The notes beneath the pieces were generated by a model. It was given only the letters and a program-made list of their open reading frames with translations, was not told the origin of the DNA and made no database searches. Positions 7,893 through 16,755 of a DNA stretch of 58,839 nt are shown here, piece by piece (the stretch's first letter is position 1; each line of letters begins with the position of its first letter). Origin of the DNA: Actinomycetes bacterium (GTDB taxonomy: Bacteria > Actinomycetota > UBA4738 > HRBIN12); NCBI GenBank assembly GCA_021155985.1, contig JAJNBA010000023.1:1-58839 (forward strand), given 5' to 3'. A program made the position numbers and the translations under genes.

Positions 7893-8807
7893 ATGCGATT
7901 CCATCGGGTCCTCCTCATCGTCAATCCCGTGGCGCGCACCTACTCGAAGCCCGTCCTGGCGGTGATCGAGAAGGCGCTCTCTGCCGACTTCCGGCTCGAG
8001 GTCGCGGAGACGAAGGGCCGGGGGCATGCACGGGAGCTGGCCGCGCAGGCTGCAGCCGAGGGCGTTCACATGGTCGCGGTGCTCTCCGGCGACGGCACGA
8101 TCAACGAGACCGTGAACGCGCTCGCCGGCACCGAGACGGCGCTCGCGCCGCTACCCGGCGGGGCCACGAACATCTTGGTCCGGGCACTCGGGCTGCCGCT
8201 CGACGCCGTCGAGGCGACCGGGATGCTGATCTCGAAGGCTCTCGACGACGATGCCTTCAAGCTCAACCTCGGCCGTGCGGACGGGCGCTACTTCGCCGTC
8301 AACTGCGGGGCGGGCGTCGACGCCGCGGCCATGAAGCGCCTCGACGCGAAGTTCCCCAGGACGAAGGCGAAGTTCGATCGGGTCGCCTTCCGGGTGGTCG
8401 CCTGGCAGTTGCTCGTCAGCTACGCGGGCCGCAGTCCGGACCTGCGACTGTCGGTGGACGGCGGCGAGCCGACGCCCTCGCTCTCGGTGATGGTGGGGCG
8501 CACCGATCCGTACACGTACTACAAGGGCGTGGGCCTGCGGATGACGCCCGACGCGTCGCTCGACGCGGGGCTCGACGTCTTGTCGGTGCGCAAGCTCGCG
8601 CGACGGAGCATCCCGCGGATCGCGTGGCAGGTGTTCGGCTCGGCACGGCACGTGTTGGGGCGCGACATCGACTACATCCACGATGCCGCGAGCGTGGTGG
8701 TGACGTCGGACACCGCGTTCCCGGTGCAGGTCGACGGCGACATGCACGGGGAGCACCGGCGGCTGGAGATGACGCTGGCCCCCGAGGCCCTCTGGGTCGT
8801 CGCCTAG
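7893..8807 (+). CDS. Diacylglycerol/sphingosine kinase-like lipid kinase
   Basis: The 304-residue protein matches the bacterial diacylglycerol-kinase catalytic family (YegS/DgkB type), which phosphorylates lipid hydroxyls with ATP. The N-terminal strand RVLLIVNPVA, the nucleotide-binding LSGDGTINETVNAL near residue 66 (G-D-G-T motif) and PLPGGATNILVRALG near 90 are all visible. The C-terminal beta-rich domain ends with FPVQVDGDMHGE, also typical. The start at 7893 follows the sulfur-carrier gene by 20 bp. Its TAG stop shares CTAG with the stop of the convergent cysH gene. Confidence 0.9.
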   Translation: MRFHRVLLIVNPVARTYSKPVLAVIEKALSADFRLEVAETKGRGHARELAAQAAAEGVHMVAVLSGDGTINETVNALAGTETALAPLPGGATNILVRALGLPLDAVEATGMLISKALDDDAFKLNLGRADGRYFAVNCGAGVDAAAMKRLDAKFPRTKAKFDRVAFRVVAWQLLVSYAGRSPDLRLSVDGGEPTPSLSVMVGRTDPYTYYKGVGLRMTPDASLDAGLDVLSVRKLARRSIPRIAWQVFGSARHVLGRDIDYIHDAASVVVTSDTAFPVQVDGDMHGEHRRLEMTLAPEALWVVA

Positions 8808-9565
8808 CCCGGCGAGGACGTGGGCTCGATCGTTCCCTGCTGCGCCGACTCGTTCATGTGGATCCCGCACTCCCACTTCGCGATCCCTGCCCAGCGCCCC
8901 GCTCGCTCCGGCTCTCCGGCGAAGCGCAGCCGTGTGCACGGCGCACAGCCGATCGAGGAGTATCCGAGGTCGTACAGGGGGTTGTGCGGCAGGTCGTGCT
9001 CCTTCAGGTAGCGCCACACCTGCGGCTTCGTCCAGTTCGCCATCGGGTTCACCTTGACGATCGCGTTCCCGGGCTCCAGGTCGTAGCGCTCGACGATCGG
9101 GGTGTCCGCGCGCGTCGGCGAGGAGTCCCGTCGCACCGATGTCACCCACCCATCCAGCCCTCGGAGCGCCTCGAACATGGGCCGGACCTTGTTGATCTCG
9201 CAACACATCTCCGGGTTGCGCTCGAACAGCCGTGCGCCGAACTCGGCCTCCTGGCGATCGTTCGAGTACTCGCCGACCAGGTCGATCACGTTCAGCGAGA
9301 GCCGCTCCGCGAGCTGCTGCTTGAACGCCAGCGTCTCCGCGAACTGGAACCCGGTCTCGAGGAACAGGATCGGGACGTCCGGTCGGATCCGCGTCGCCAT
9401 GTGGATCACGACGGTTCCCTCGGTCTGGAAGGCCGAGGCGATCGCCAGCTTCTCGAGGCCGCTCTTCTCGAGCGCCCACGCCAGGATGTCACTCGGCTGC
9501 GAGGCCTCGAAGTCGACGTTCAGCGAGGCGATCTCGTCATCGGAAAGGAGGGTCTGCATCGGCAC
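8804..9565 (-). CDS. cysH: Assimilatory adenylyl-sulfate (APS) reductase
   Basis: The 253-residue protein belongs to the CysH family, which reduces activated sulfate to sulfite using thioredoxin. The N-terminal PP-loop segment is [15 protein letters not shown]. It has both cysteine pairs of iron-sulfur APS reductases, [10 protein letters not shown] near residue 122 and [10 protein letters not shown] near 207, and the redox-active cysteine in WECGIHMN near 236. The presence of CC and CxxC indicates a 4Fe-4S enzyme using APS rather than PAPS. It is divergent from sat, which makes its substrate, across a 163-bp promoter region. A TAGACT hexamer sits about 30 nt upstream of the start. Confidence 0.93.
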   Translation of the reverse strand: MPMQTLLSDDEIASLNVDFEASQPSDILAWALEKSGLEKLAIASAFQTEGTVVIHMATRIRPDVPILFLETGFQFAETLAFKQQLAERLSLNVIDLVGEYSNDRQEAEFGARLFERNPEMCCEINKVRPMFEALRGLDGWVTSVRRDSSPTRADTPIVERYDLEPGNAIVKVNPMANWTKPQVWRYLKEHDLPHNPLYDLGYSSIGCAPCTRLRFAGEPERAGRWAGIAKWECGIHMNESAQQGTIEPTSSPG

Positions 9566-9728
9566 CGAGGGCTTTCGGTCGGAGTTGTCAGTCTACCCCG
9601 CACGCCGCATGTGGCTTCAGGAAGGGCTGCGCGGCCGACCAACTCGTATCCTGGGTGCTCGACCCCGCGGCCTCACCGCTCCGGGTCTCCGTCGTCTACG
9701 GCCATCGTCTACGGAAGGAAGAACGTTC

Positions 9729-10886
9729 ATGCCCACCATCGATCCGCACGGAGGAACGCTCGTGCAGCTCCTCGTCGACGGCTCCGCCGCCGAGACCCTC
9801 TTCGAGGAGGCTCGCAACCTGCCGACCCTCGTCGTCTCCGAACGGGAGCTGTCCGATCTCGAGATGCTCGGCGTCGGCGCGCTCTCCCCGCTCACCGGAT
9901 TCCCGGGCGAGGCCGACTACCACTCGGTGCTCGAGACGATGCACCTCCAGAACGGCCTGCCGTGGTCGATCCCGGTCACGCTGTCGGTCGACGAGGACGG
10001 CGCGCACCGGCTGGGTGGCGCCGACGCGGTGGCGCTGGTCGCCGCCGAGGGGAGCCAGCCGCTCGCGGTCCTACGGGTCACCGAGATCTTCAAGCGCGAT
10101 CGGGCCAAGGAGGCGACGTCCGTCTTCGGGACCGAAGACCTTGAGCACCCCGGCGTCAAGGCGCTCCAGGACGCCGGCGACCGATGCGTGGCGGGGACCC
10201 TCGAGGTGCTCACGCTCCCGCCCCACGAGGATTTCGTGGCCTATCGCCAGACGCCGGCCGAGACCCGGGCCGAGTTCGAGCGGCGAGGCTGGCGCACCGT
10301 GGTCGGCTTCCAGACGAGGAACCCCATCCACCGGGCGCACGAGTACATCCAGAAATGCGCCCTCGAGATCGTCGACGGGCTGCTCGTCCATCCGCTCGTC
10401 GGAGCCACGAAGGCCGACGACGTCCCGCCCGACGTGCGCATGCGCTGCTACGAGGCCCTGTTCGAGGGCTACTACCCGAAGGACCGGGCGATGGTCTCGG
10501 TGTTCCCCGCGGCGATGCGCTACGCGGGCCCGAAAGAGGCGATCTGGCACGCGATCTGCCGGAAGAACTACGGCTGCACGCACTTCATCGTGGGCCGCGA
10601 CCATGCCGGCGTCGGGGACTACTACGGCACCTACGACGCGCAGAAGATCTTCGAGCGCTTCGAGCCGAGCGAGCTCGGGATCACGCCCCTGATGTTCGAG
10701 CACTCCTTCTGGTGCGATCGCTGCGAGGGGATGGCCTCACCCAAGACCTGCCCCCACAGCGAGGAGGAGCGCGTCTCCCTGTCGGGGACGAAGGTGCGCG
10801 AGATGCTGCGCGACGGCGAGCGGCCTCCGCAGGAGTTCTCACGGCCGGAGGTCGCGGACATCCTGATCGAGGCGATGCGGGACTAG
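9729..10886 (+). CDS. sat: ATP sulfurylase (sulfate adenylyltransferase)
   Basis: The 385-residue enzyme converts sulfate and ATP to APS. It is the single-chain Sat type, not CysDN. The N-terminal PUA-like part contains [18 protein letters not shown]. The catalytic domain shows [16 protein letters not shown] near residue 195 (the Q-x-R-N-P-x-H-x-x-H signature), [13 protein letters not shown] near 280 and a C-terminal [14 protein letters not shown]. The cysteines in [17 protein letters not shown] could bind metal, as seen in some Sat proteins. The start ATG follows GGAAGGAAG. It is divergent from cysH, completing sulfate activation and reduction to sulfite. Just upstream, TCGTCTACGG occurs twice, 13 bp apart. 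Confidence 0.95.
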   Translation: MPTIDPHGGTLVQLLVDGSAAETLFEEARNLPTLVVSERELSDLEMLGVGALSPLTGFPGEADYHSVLETMHLQNGLPWSIPVTLSVDEDGAHRLGGADAVALVAAEGSQPLAVLRVTEIFKRDRAKEATSVFGTEDLEHPGVKALQDAGDRCVAGTLEVLTLPPHEDFVAYRQTPAETRAEFERRGWRTVVGFQTRNPIHRAHEYIQKCALEIVDGLLVHPLVGATKADDVPPDVRMRCYEALFEGYYPKDRAMVSVFPAAMRYAGPKEAIWHAICRKNYGCTHFIVGRDHAGVGDYYGTYDAQKIFERFEPSELGITPLMFEHSFWCDRCEGMASPKTCPHSEEERVSLSGTKVREMLRDGERPPQEFSRPEVADILIEAMRD

Positions 10887-11125
10887 GACTCCTCCCGGAG
10901 ATCACCCGCGAGGAGTCCCATCACGAGCAGGTCCACGCGTCCGCGGTGGGCCATCGCGGCCTCGCGGAGGCTCCCTTCCTGGACGAACCCGACCTTCTCG
11001 CAGGCCCGGATCGCCTGGGCGTTGTCGGCGTTCACGAACAGCGTGATGCGGTGCAGGTTCACGTGGTCGAAGCCGAACCGGCAGATCGTCCGCGCGGCGT
11101 CGGTGCCGAAGCCCCCGTGGCCGGT
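10883..11125 (-). pseudogene. C-terminal remnant of a GNAT acetyltransferase
   Basis: Only the second half of a RimJ/RimL-like N-acetyltransferase is present: GFGTDAARTICRFGFDHVNL, then LHRITLFVNADNAQAIRACE, KVGFVQEGSLREAAM and a normal C terminus. The acetyl-CoA-binding helix is there, but the first 80-90 residues of the fold are missing. Upstream the frame continues to 11302 with proline- and arginine-rich sequence that does not resemble the family and crosses a 28-bp tandem duplication. The gene is therefore probably a deletion remnant. Its stop shares CTAG with the sat stop. Confidence 0.7.
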
Positions 11126-11189
11126 CAGGAACGGAGGATGCGGCTCCACTGGCGGAGGATAGATGCCGAAGAAGAGGGGACGGACGGCG

Positions 11190-11245
11190 CACCCCGAGGG
11201 AGTTGAGCCCCGACCGGCACCCCGAGGGAGTTGAGCCCCGACCGG
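11190..11245. repeat. Perfect 28-bp tandem duplication (2 copies)
   Basis: Positions 11190-11217 and 11218-11245 are identical, head to tail. Each unit starts CACCCCGAGGGAGTTGAG and ends CCCCGACCGG. The repeat lies between the truncated GNAT gene and the M23 peptidase gene, 30 bp before the likely start of the latter. A recent slippage or a scar of the deletion that removed the GNAT 5' half are both possible. Confidence 0.9.
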
Positions 11246-11274
11246 AGTCACTGGTAGCCTCGGTCGCGCCGTCG

Positions 11275-12297
11275 ATGCCCCGTCGGATGCACAGGGAGGC
11301 AACAGCCACGGCCCCTTCCCGCAGAGTGATCAGGTCCGCCGTCGCGTTCCTCGTGAGCGCCGCTGCGGTCACCGCGTTCCCCGCCTGGGCGGACACCGGA
11401 TCGGAGCTCGAAGCTGCCGAGGCACGGCTCGACGACGCCGAGGCTGAGCTCGAGAGGGTCACGGGTCTCTGGCAGGAGACCGAGGCGCGGCTCGCGACCG
11501 CTCGGGATGCGGCAGCCGCGGCCGAGGCGGAGATCGATCGCCTCGGGGACGAGCTCGCGAGGATCCGCAGGGACCTGAACGACCGGGTCGCGGCTGCGTT
11601 CATGACGGGCGGGTCGTTCTCGATCGGCGCTCTGTTGACGTCGGACTCGATCGGGGACGCCACCGACCGACTGCAGTACACGCAGAGCGTTGTCCAAGGC
11701 GACGCCGACCTCGCGACGAAGGTCGCCGTCACCACCGAGGAGCTCCGTCGCCAGGAGACCCGCCTCCGCCAGTCCGCTCGGATCGAGGCCATCGCGTCGG
11801 AAGCGCTCGCGGAGCAGCGGGCCGACCTGCTCCTCCGGATCGAGGACATCGACACCCTGATCGCCGACCTCGAGGCGGAGCTCGACGCCCAGCAGGAGGC
11901 AACGCTCGGGTTGGGTGGTGGTGTGGTCTTCCGGTCCGGCGCGATCCAGACGTGCCCGGCGGCCGGGACGCACTCGTTCGTCGACTCCTTCGGCGACCCG
12001 AGGCCGGGCGGTCGGTCGCACGCGGGCATCGACATCATGGCGGCGCCCGGCACACCGGTCGTGGCGGTCGCCCCCGGCAACGCCCGGCCGGCGGGGAGCA
12101 TCGGCGGCCTCGGCGCCGTCGTCGAGCACCCGAACGGCGACTGGACCTTCTACGCCCACCTGTCCTCGTATGGCACCCTCGGTTCGGTCTCCACCGGAAC
12201 CGTGATCGGCTACAACGGCGACCACCTGCACTTCGAGTACCATCCGAGTGGCGGCGCGGCCGTGAACCCGTACAGCATGCTCCTCGCCGTCTGCTGA
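11275..12297 (+). CDS. Secreted M23 (LytM-type) peptidase with N-terminal coiled coil
   Basis: The 340-residue protein starts with a signal peptide (SAVAFLVSAAAVTAFPAWAD) and continues with a long coiled coil rich in Ala, Glu and Arg (about residues 42-210), as in EnvC and related amidase activators. The C-terminal domain is M23/LytM: the zinc ligands are in GGRSHAGIDIM (H-x3-D) near residue 245 and HLHFEYHP (H-x-H) near 325. Such proteins cut peptidoglycan cross-links or activate amidases at division or during remodelling. The full set of M23 ligands suggests an active enzyme. Starts at 11275 or 11287 are possible. Confidence 0.9.
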   Translation: MPRRMHREATATAPSRRVIRSAVAFLVSAAAVTAFPAWADTGSELEAAEARLDDAEAELERVTGLWQETEARLATARDAAAAAEAEIDRLGDELARIRRDLNDRVAAAFMTGGSFSIGALLTSDSIGDATDRLQYTQSVVQGDADLATKVAVTTEELRRQETRLRQSARIEAIASEALAEQRADLLLRIEDIDTLIADLEAELDAQQEATLGLGGGVVFRSGAIQTCPAAGTHSFVDSFGDPRPGGRSHAGIDIMAAPGTPVVAVAPGNARPAGSIGGLGAVVEHPNGDWTFYAHLSSYGTLGSVSTGTVIGYNGDHLHFEYHPSGGAAVNPYSMLLAVC

Positions 12298-12325
12298 GCA
12301 CGGGGGCCGGGTGTAGCATCGGCCC

Positions 12326-12856
12326 GTGGACGAGGAGCATCCGGGCAACCGCCGCATCGATCGGATCCGCGAGCCCTCGTACCTCGAGGCGATCGATTCC
12401 AAGTCGCTCGAGGACGTGCGGGCGCTTCGCGACGAATGCATGGCCGAACGCGAATACCTCTCCTTGCTTCGCAGGCTCGTCCAGGGCCGCGCAGAGATCC
12501 TGAAGGCCGAGCTCGCATCCCGGGGGAGCGACGACCATCGACCGCTCGTGGATCGGCTGTCGGAGATCCTCGCGTCTGATGAGCCCGCCACGTCCCGCGG
12601 CGAGGCGATGCACGTCTCCCTGCCCGAGGAGGAGATGCTCCTCGCCCGACGCCGGATCGAGCGACTGGTTGCTGATGCAGGCATCAGTGACCCGACGGAG
12701 CTGGACGATCCCAAGCTCGAGGAAGCGATCGACCTGCTCGCGGGCGAGGAACGGGAGGTCTCGGCACAACGAACCGACGTGCTCCGGGTGCTCGACGCGC
12801 TCCAGGACGAGCTGAAGCGACGCTACAAGGAGGATCCGAGCCTGGCGCTCAGCTGA
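12326..12856 (+). CDS. rsiG: RsiG-like anti-sigma factor, predicted c-di-GMP sensor
   Basis: In Streptomyces, RsiG binds c-di-GMP through E-x3-S-x2-R-x3-Q-x3-D motifs on two antiparallel helices and then holds the sporulation sigma factor WhiG. This 176-residue protein has the same plan. Helix 1 contains S46, R49, Q53 and E57 in REYLSLLRRLVQGRAEIL; helix 2 contains E142, S146, R149 and D157 in EEREVSAQRTDVLRVLD, with Leu153 where Gln is expected. The spacing matches in both. The start is a GTG at 12326, and TAGCAT ends 6 nt before it, suggesting a leaderless mRNA. The next gene encodes an HD-GYP c-di-GMP phosphodiesterase. The cognate sigma factor is not in the window. Confidence 0.8.
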   Translation: MDEEHPGNRRIDRIREPSYLEAIDSKSLEDVRALRDECMAEREYLSLLRRLVQGRAEILKAELASRGSDDHRPLVDRLSEILASDEPATSRGEAMHVSLPEEEMLLARRRIERLVADAGISDPTELDDPKLEEAIDLLAGEEREVSAQRTDVLRVLDALQDELKRRYKEDPSLALS

Positions 12857-12992
12857 GGCTCCGCGGCGTCCTGGTGGCGTCCCCCGGCTGCCGGCCACGA
12901 ACCCCCCGGTCGCCCGATACCCCGCTCCGAGAGCCCGTGCGAACGTGTGCCCCGCTTCTCCACAACTGGGGATAACGAGGACCGGGGCGAAC

Positions 12993-13772
12993 ATGAATCT
13001 CGAACGAGGGGGATCCGAGGCCGTCACCCGGGATCCCATCGAGGATTCCGAGGCGGGCTCGCTGCACGACCAGCTGAAGGTGTTCGCCCGTGAGGTCGGC
13101 GTCCTGTATTCGGCGGAACGTGTTCGCCGGCGCGAGCTGGAGCACGCACTCGAGAGCGCCCGCGAGATGTACCTGGCCACGATGAAGTCCCTCGCCCACG
13201 TGGTGGAGGCCAAAGACCCCACGACGCGGGGACACCTCGATCGCACGGCGCACTACGGTCTCGCGCTCGCGCGGAGGGTCGACCCCGAGCTCGCGGAGCG
13301 ACCGGAGGTCGCCTACGGGTTCTTCCTCCACGACATCGGGAAGGTCGGGATCCCCGAGTCGATCCTCTGCAAGACCGGTCCCCTCACCGAGCTCGAATGG
13401 GTCGTGATGCGATCCCATCCGAATCAGGGCGCACGGATCGTCGAACCGATCCCTTTCATGGGTGAGGCCGTCGACATCGTGCGGTGTCATCACGAGCGCT
13501 TCGACGGGGAGGGATATCCGATGGGACTCCGCGGAGAAAACATCCCCCTCGCCGCCCGCATCTTCTCGATCGCGGACTCGTTCGACGCGATGACGAGCGA
13601 CCGGCCCTACCGTTCGGCGCTTTCCCTCGATGAGGCCGTTGCGGAGATCCGCGCCGGTGCCGGCACCCAGTTCGACCCGCGCTGCGTGGAGGCGTTCGAG
13701 GAGCTCGCCACGGAGGAGGACGTCCTCGTCCTCCCCGACCGGCGCCGCAGGCCGTCCTTCGCCACGGGCTGA
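12993..13772 (+). CDS. HD-GYP domain protein (predicted c-di-GMP phosphodiesterase)
   Basis: The 259-residue protein has a short N-terminal helical segment and a complete HD-GYP domain. Metal and catalytic motifs are present: HLDRTAHY near residue 81, FLHDIGKVGIPE with the HD at 113-114, SHPNQGARIV near 141, HHERFDGEGYP at 166-176 containing G-Y-P, and IADSFDAMTSDRPYR near 193. Active HD-GYP enzymes hydrolyse c-di-GMP to GMP. No receiver or membrane sensor is attached. The neighbouring RsiG gene ends 136 bp upstream, so producer, reader and eraser functions may be locally linked. The ATG at 12993 is preceded by GAGGACCGGGG. Confidence 0.93.
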   Translation: MNLERGGSEAVTRDPIEDSEAGSLHDQLKVFAREVGVLYSAERVRRRELEHALESAREMYLATMKSLAHVVEAKDPTTRGHLDRTAHYGLALARRVDPELAERPEVAYGFFLHDIGKVGIPESILCKTGPLTELEWVVMRSHPNQGARIVEPIPFMGEAVDIVRCHHERFDGEGYPMGLRGENIPLAARIFSIADSFDAMTSDRPYRSALSLDEAVAEIRAGAGTQFDPRCVEAFEELATEEDVLVLPDRRRRPSFATG

Positions 13773-13813
13773 GCCCGGCCGCCCCCGACGGGCGTCGGTA
13801 GGCTGCTGCCCCG

Positions 13814-14779
13814 ATGACCGCTCCCGTCGAGCTCGTCCACGTCGTCCGAAACGGCCTCGTCGAATCGGTGCACATGGGCGATGTCGCGGTCTGCGACGCC
13901 GACGGCACCCTCCGCGCCGCGGCCGGCGATCCCGAGCGTCTCCTGTTCGGTCGCTCCTGCGAGAAGCCGTTGCAGGGCGCCGTCTCGTTCTCGGCGATGG
14001 ACGAGCCCGATCTCTCCGACGACGAGGTCGCCGTGATGTGCGCGTCCCACTCGGGCGAAGCCGTCCATGTGGCGGCCGTGCGGCGCCTGCTGCGGCGCGG
14101 ACGCGTTCCGGTCGGCGCCCTCCGAACACCGCGCGACCGCGCCACCAAGGGGGCCCGTGCGCGGATCTGGGACGGCTGCTCGGGCAACCACGCCGGGCTC
14201 TTGGTCGCCGCCGCGCACCGGGGGTGGGATCTCGCCACGTACCGAGCGCCGGGCCACCCCGTCCAACGACGCGTGCTCCGGGCCGTCACCGCCGCCACGG
14301 GCGTCGAGCGCCCGATCATCGGCGTGGACGGGTGCGGGATCCCCGTCCACGGCGTGCCGCTCAGGGCGATGGCGACGATGTTCGCTCGGTTCGCTTCTCC
14401 CGACCGGATGGGACGGCTCGGCCCGGCGACCGACCGGGTCGTGCGGGGCATCCTCGCCGCCCCGCACCTCGTGGGCGGCACGCGGCGCCTGGATACCGAT
14501 GTCATCACGGCAGGCGCCGGTTCGGTGATCGCGAAGGAAGGGGCCGAAGGGCTCGTGTGCGCGACGTCCCTGACGCAGGGGATCGGCATCGCGTTGAAGG
14601 TCACCGACGGCAACTGGCGGCGGCTGGCCCCGGCGTTCATCGAGGTGCTGCGCAGGCTGGACGTACTCTCGCCGGAGGCCCTGGACCGTCTGGCCCATCA
14701 CGAACGGCTCCCCGTGCTGGGCGGCGAGGAGCCCCAGGGGGTCGTGGAGGCGGTCGTCAACCTTGGCCGGCGCCGATGA
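13814..14779 (+). CDS. L-asparaginase II family protein
   Basis: The 321-residue protein belongs to the asparaginase II family described from Rhizobium etli (thermolabile, unrelated to E. coli AnsA/B). Typical segments are VVRNGLVESVHMGDVAVCD near the start, FGRSCEKPLQG near residue 48 (S-x-x-K), CASHSGEAVH near 77, and KGARARIWDGCSGNHAGLL near 112 containing the C-S-G-N-H motif. It hydrolyses asparagine to aspartate and ammonia, which links to the nitrogen genes. A TAGGCT hexamer ends 9 nt before the ATG, consistent with a leaderless transcript. Confidence 0.9.
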   Translation: MTAPVELVHVVRNGLVESVHMGDVAVCDADGTLRAAAGDPERLLFGRSCEKPLQGAVSFSAMDEPDLSDDEVAVMCASHSGEAVHVAAVRRLLRRGRVPVGALRTPRDRATKGARARIWDGCSGNHAGLLVAAAHRGWDLATYRAPGHPVQRRVLRAVTAATGVERPIIGVDGCGIPVHGVPLRAMATMFARFASPDRMGRLGPATDRVVRGILAAPHLVGGTRRLDTDVITAGAGSVIAKEGAEGLVCATSLTQGIGIALKVTDGNWRRLAPAFIEVLRRLDVLSPEALDRLAHHERLPVLGGEEPQGVVEAVVNLGRRR

Positions 14780-14853
14780 GGGTGCCGAGAGGATCGCCCG
14801 GTTGGCCGTGCGACGCGGGATGAAATCCGGTCCCTCACGAGGTTGACCTGTCC

Positions 14854-16101
14854 GTGAGCATCGGAGCACCGCGGCCGCGCGTCGCCGTCCTGGCTGTGCA
14901 CACCTCACCCGTCGACCAGCCGGGCACGGGTGACTCGGGCGGGATGAACGTCTACATCCGTTCGGTCGCCGAGCGACTCGCCGGACAGGGGATCGAGGTG
15001 GACCTCTTCACGAGGTGCCGCGGTGGGGCCACGCACGACGTCCGCGAGATCGCGCCGGGCATCCGGGTCGTGAGCGCCAAGGCGGGGCCGTGCCAGCCCG
15101 TGCCGAAATCCGCGGTCCAGCGGTACCTTCCGGAGTTCCTTGGCGGTGTCCTGCGGGTCGCCCGAGAGAACGGCAACCGATACGACCTGATCCACAGTCA
15201 CTACTGGCTGTCCGGATGGGTCGGGCGCGCCGCGAAGGACATCCTCGGTGTCCCGCTCGTCGCCTCGTTCCACACGCTCGGCAAGGTCAAGAACTACTCG
15301 CTCGCGCACGGGGAGACGCCGGAGCCGGCCGAGCGGCTCCGTGGCGAGGAGCGGGTGATCGGCGAAGCGGATCGCATCCTCGCTCCGACGCCGGAGGAGG
15401 CGGGCCAGCTCGTGGGTCTCTACGGCGCCGATCCCGAACGGGTCCGGATCGTGCCTCCCGGTGTTGATCACGCGATCTTCCGGCCACAGGATCGGGATGT
15501 CGCTCGAGCACGTCTGCACCTGTCCGGTCTGCGGCTCGCCCTGTTCGTCGGTCGTCTGCAGTCCCACAAAGGCCCCGACGTGGCGATCCGGACGATCGCC
15601 GAGGTGGTGGCGAGGAGCCCGGCGCTGGCCGAGGATCTCGTGCTGGCGATCGTTGGCGGCCCGAGCGGGCAGCACGCCGGTGCGGAGGTCGCGCGCCTGA
15701 TGGAGCTGGCGACCGCCCTCGGGGTGTCCGACCGGGTCATGCTCTTCCCTCCGCAGCCGCACGCCCGGCTCGCCGACTTCTACTCGGCGGCCGATGTCGT
15801 GCTCGTGCCGTCGCGATCGGAATCGTTCGGCCTCGTGGCCCTGGAGGCGCAAGCCTGTGGGACGCCGGTCGTCGCGGCGGCCGTCGGTGGTCTCCGGACC
15901 GTCGTGCGGGGAGGCGGGCTCCTGGTTGAAGGACACGACGCCGCCGACCACGGCGAGGCGGTGCGCGCCGTCCTCGGCGATCCCGCGCTCTCCGAACGGC
16001 TCGGGACCACCGGTGCTCGAGAGTCGCTCGCGTTCACGTGGGACGCCACGACCACGGAGGTCGGCTCGATCTATCGAGAGCTCGTCGAGGCGGCCGCATG
16101 A
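14854..16101 (+). CDS. mshA: MshA-like D-inositol-3-phosphate glycosyltransferase
   Basis: MshA starts mycothiol synthesis by moving GlcNAc from UDP-GlcNAc to inositol 3-phosphate. This 415-residue GT4 enzyme shows the family hallmarks: VHTSPVDQPGTGDSGGMNVY near residue 16 (the glycine-rich G-G-M-N loop), DLIHSHYWLSGWVG near 111, SFHTLGKVKNYSLAHG near 139 and the C-terminal VPSRSESFGLVALEAQACGT near 315 with the E-x7-E donor-binding motif. Mycothiol is the major thiol of Actinomycetota, so this supports the phylum assignment. Start is GTG at 14854. A GNAT gene follows with a 4-nt overlap. Confidence 0.9.
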   Translation: MSIGAPRPRVAVLAVHTSPVDQPGTGDSGGMNVYIRSVAERLAGQGIEVDLFTRCRGGATHDVREIAPGIRVVSAKAGPCQPVPKSAVQRYLPEFLGGVLRVARENGNRYDLIHSHYWLSGWVGRAAKDILGVPLVASFHTLGKVKNYSLAHGETPEPAERLRGEERVIGEADRILAPTPEEAGQLVGLYGADPERVRIVPPGVDHAIFRPQDRDVARARLHLSGLRLALFVGRLQSHKGPDVAIRTIAEVVARSPALAEDLVLAIVGGPSGQHAGAEVARLMELATALGVSDRVMLFPPQPHARLADFYSAADVVLVPSRSESFGLVALEAQACGTPVVAAAVGGLRTVVRGGGLLVEGHDAADHGEAVRAVLGDPALSERLGTTGARESLAFTWDATTTEVGSIYRELVEAAA

Positions 16102-16646
16102 TCCACGGGGCGCACGTCCTGTTGCGGCCCGTGGAGGAGCGAGACCATGTCCTGATCCATGCCTGGCAGAACGACCCCGAGGTGTGGTGGCTGATGGACT
16201 ACGAGGGGCCGTTCTCCATGCAGGACATCGTCGAGAGCGAACGACGGGCGCGCGCGGAGGGTCATCCGTACGTGATCGAGGTCGACGGGACGCCGATCGG
16301 TCGGATCGGGCTCAACGCCTTCCGTCGCCGCGACCGCATCTGTTCCCTGAACGTCCTGATCGGGGAACGCTCGGCCTGGGAGCAGGGATACGGGACCGAT
16401 GCCGTGTCGGTCCTGTTGGATGAGGCGTTCGATCGCTACGACCTCCATCGCGTCGAGCTCTGGTCGACGGCCGACAACGAACGGGCGATCCACGTCTACG
16501 AGAAGTGCGGCTTCGTGGTGGACGGCCGGTTGCCGGAGCGGTCTTGGAAGGGCGGCGCGTGGGTGGATCGCATCGTGATGTCCGTGACGCGCGAGGGCTT
16601 CGCAACGTCGCCCACGGGCGATGACCTGCGACGACGCGGACACTGA
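16098..16646 (+). CDS. GNAT acetyltransferase (RimJ/RimL type)
   Basis: The 182-residue protein has a complete GNAT fold. It begins HVLLRPVEERDHVLIHAWQN, has the acetyl-CoA-binding SAWEQGYGTDAVSVLLDEAF near residue 95 and ends with the conserved DNERAIHVYEKCGFVVDGRL strand-helix pair near 128. The start ATG overlaps the mshA stop (ATGA at 16098-16101), so the two are translationally coupled. It is a single GNAT domain, unlike the double-domain mycothiol synthase MshD, so a role in mycothiol synthesis is not supported by structure, only suggested by position. RimJ/RimL-like enzymes acetylate N termini or small amines. Confidence 0.88.
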   Translation: MIHGAHVLLRPVEERDHVLIHAWQNDPEVWWLMDYEGPFSMQDIVESERRARAEGHPYVIEVDGTPIGRIGLNAFRRRDRICSLNVLIGERSAWEQGYGTDAVSVLLDEAFDRYDLHRVELWSTADNERAIHVYEKCGFVVDGRLPERSWKGGAWVDRIVMSVTREGFATSPTGDDLRRRGH

Positions 16647-16722
16647 ACGTCCACCGAATTGTCACTCTTTGTCCTACTTCGTCTACCTGCACGTTCATGC
16701 CCTGACCTGCGCGGATGCGAAG

Positions 16723-16751
16723 TTGACCGCCCTTGGTGCCGCCGGTATCTT
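16723..16751 (+). promoter_or_regulatory. Sigma-A-type promoter of the structured RNA
   Basis: TTGACC at 16723-16728 and TATCTT at 16746-16751 are separated by exactly 17 bp. A start site 6-8 nt after the -10 would fall at about 16757, exactly where the paired region begins. This is among the best matches to the housekeeping promoter consensus in the window, and no start codon with a convincing gene follows it for 460 bp. Confidence 0.7.
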
Positions 16752-16755
16752 TCGC

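Noticed and set aside
12960-12980. DnaA-box-like or WhiG -10-like sequences before the HD-GYP gene (TTCTCCACA and GGGGATAAC)
   Set aside because: Each differs from consensus by at least one base, there is no cluster of boxes and no TAAA -35 at the right distance, so neither an origin nor a WhiG promoter is supported.
16098-16646. Mycothiol synthase MshD next to mshA
   Set aside because: MshD has two GNAT domains and about 300 residues; this protein has one domain of RimJ/RimL type.
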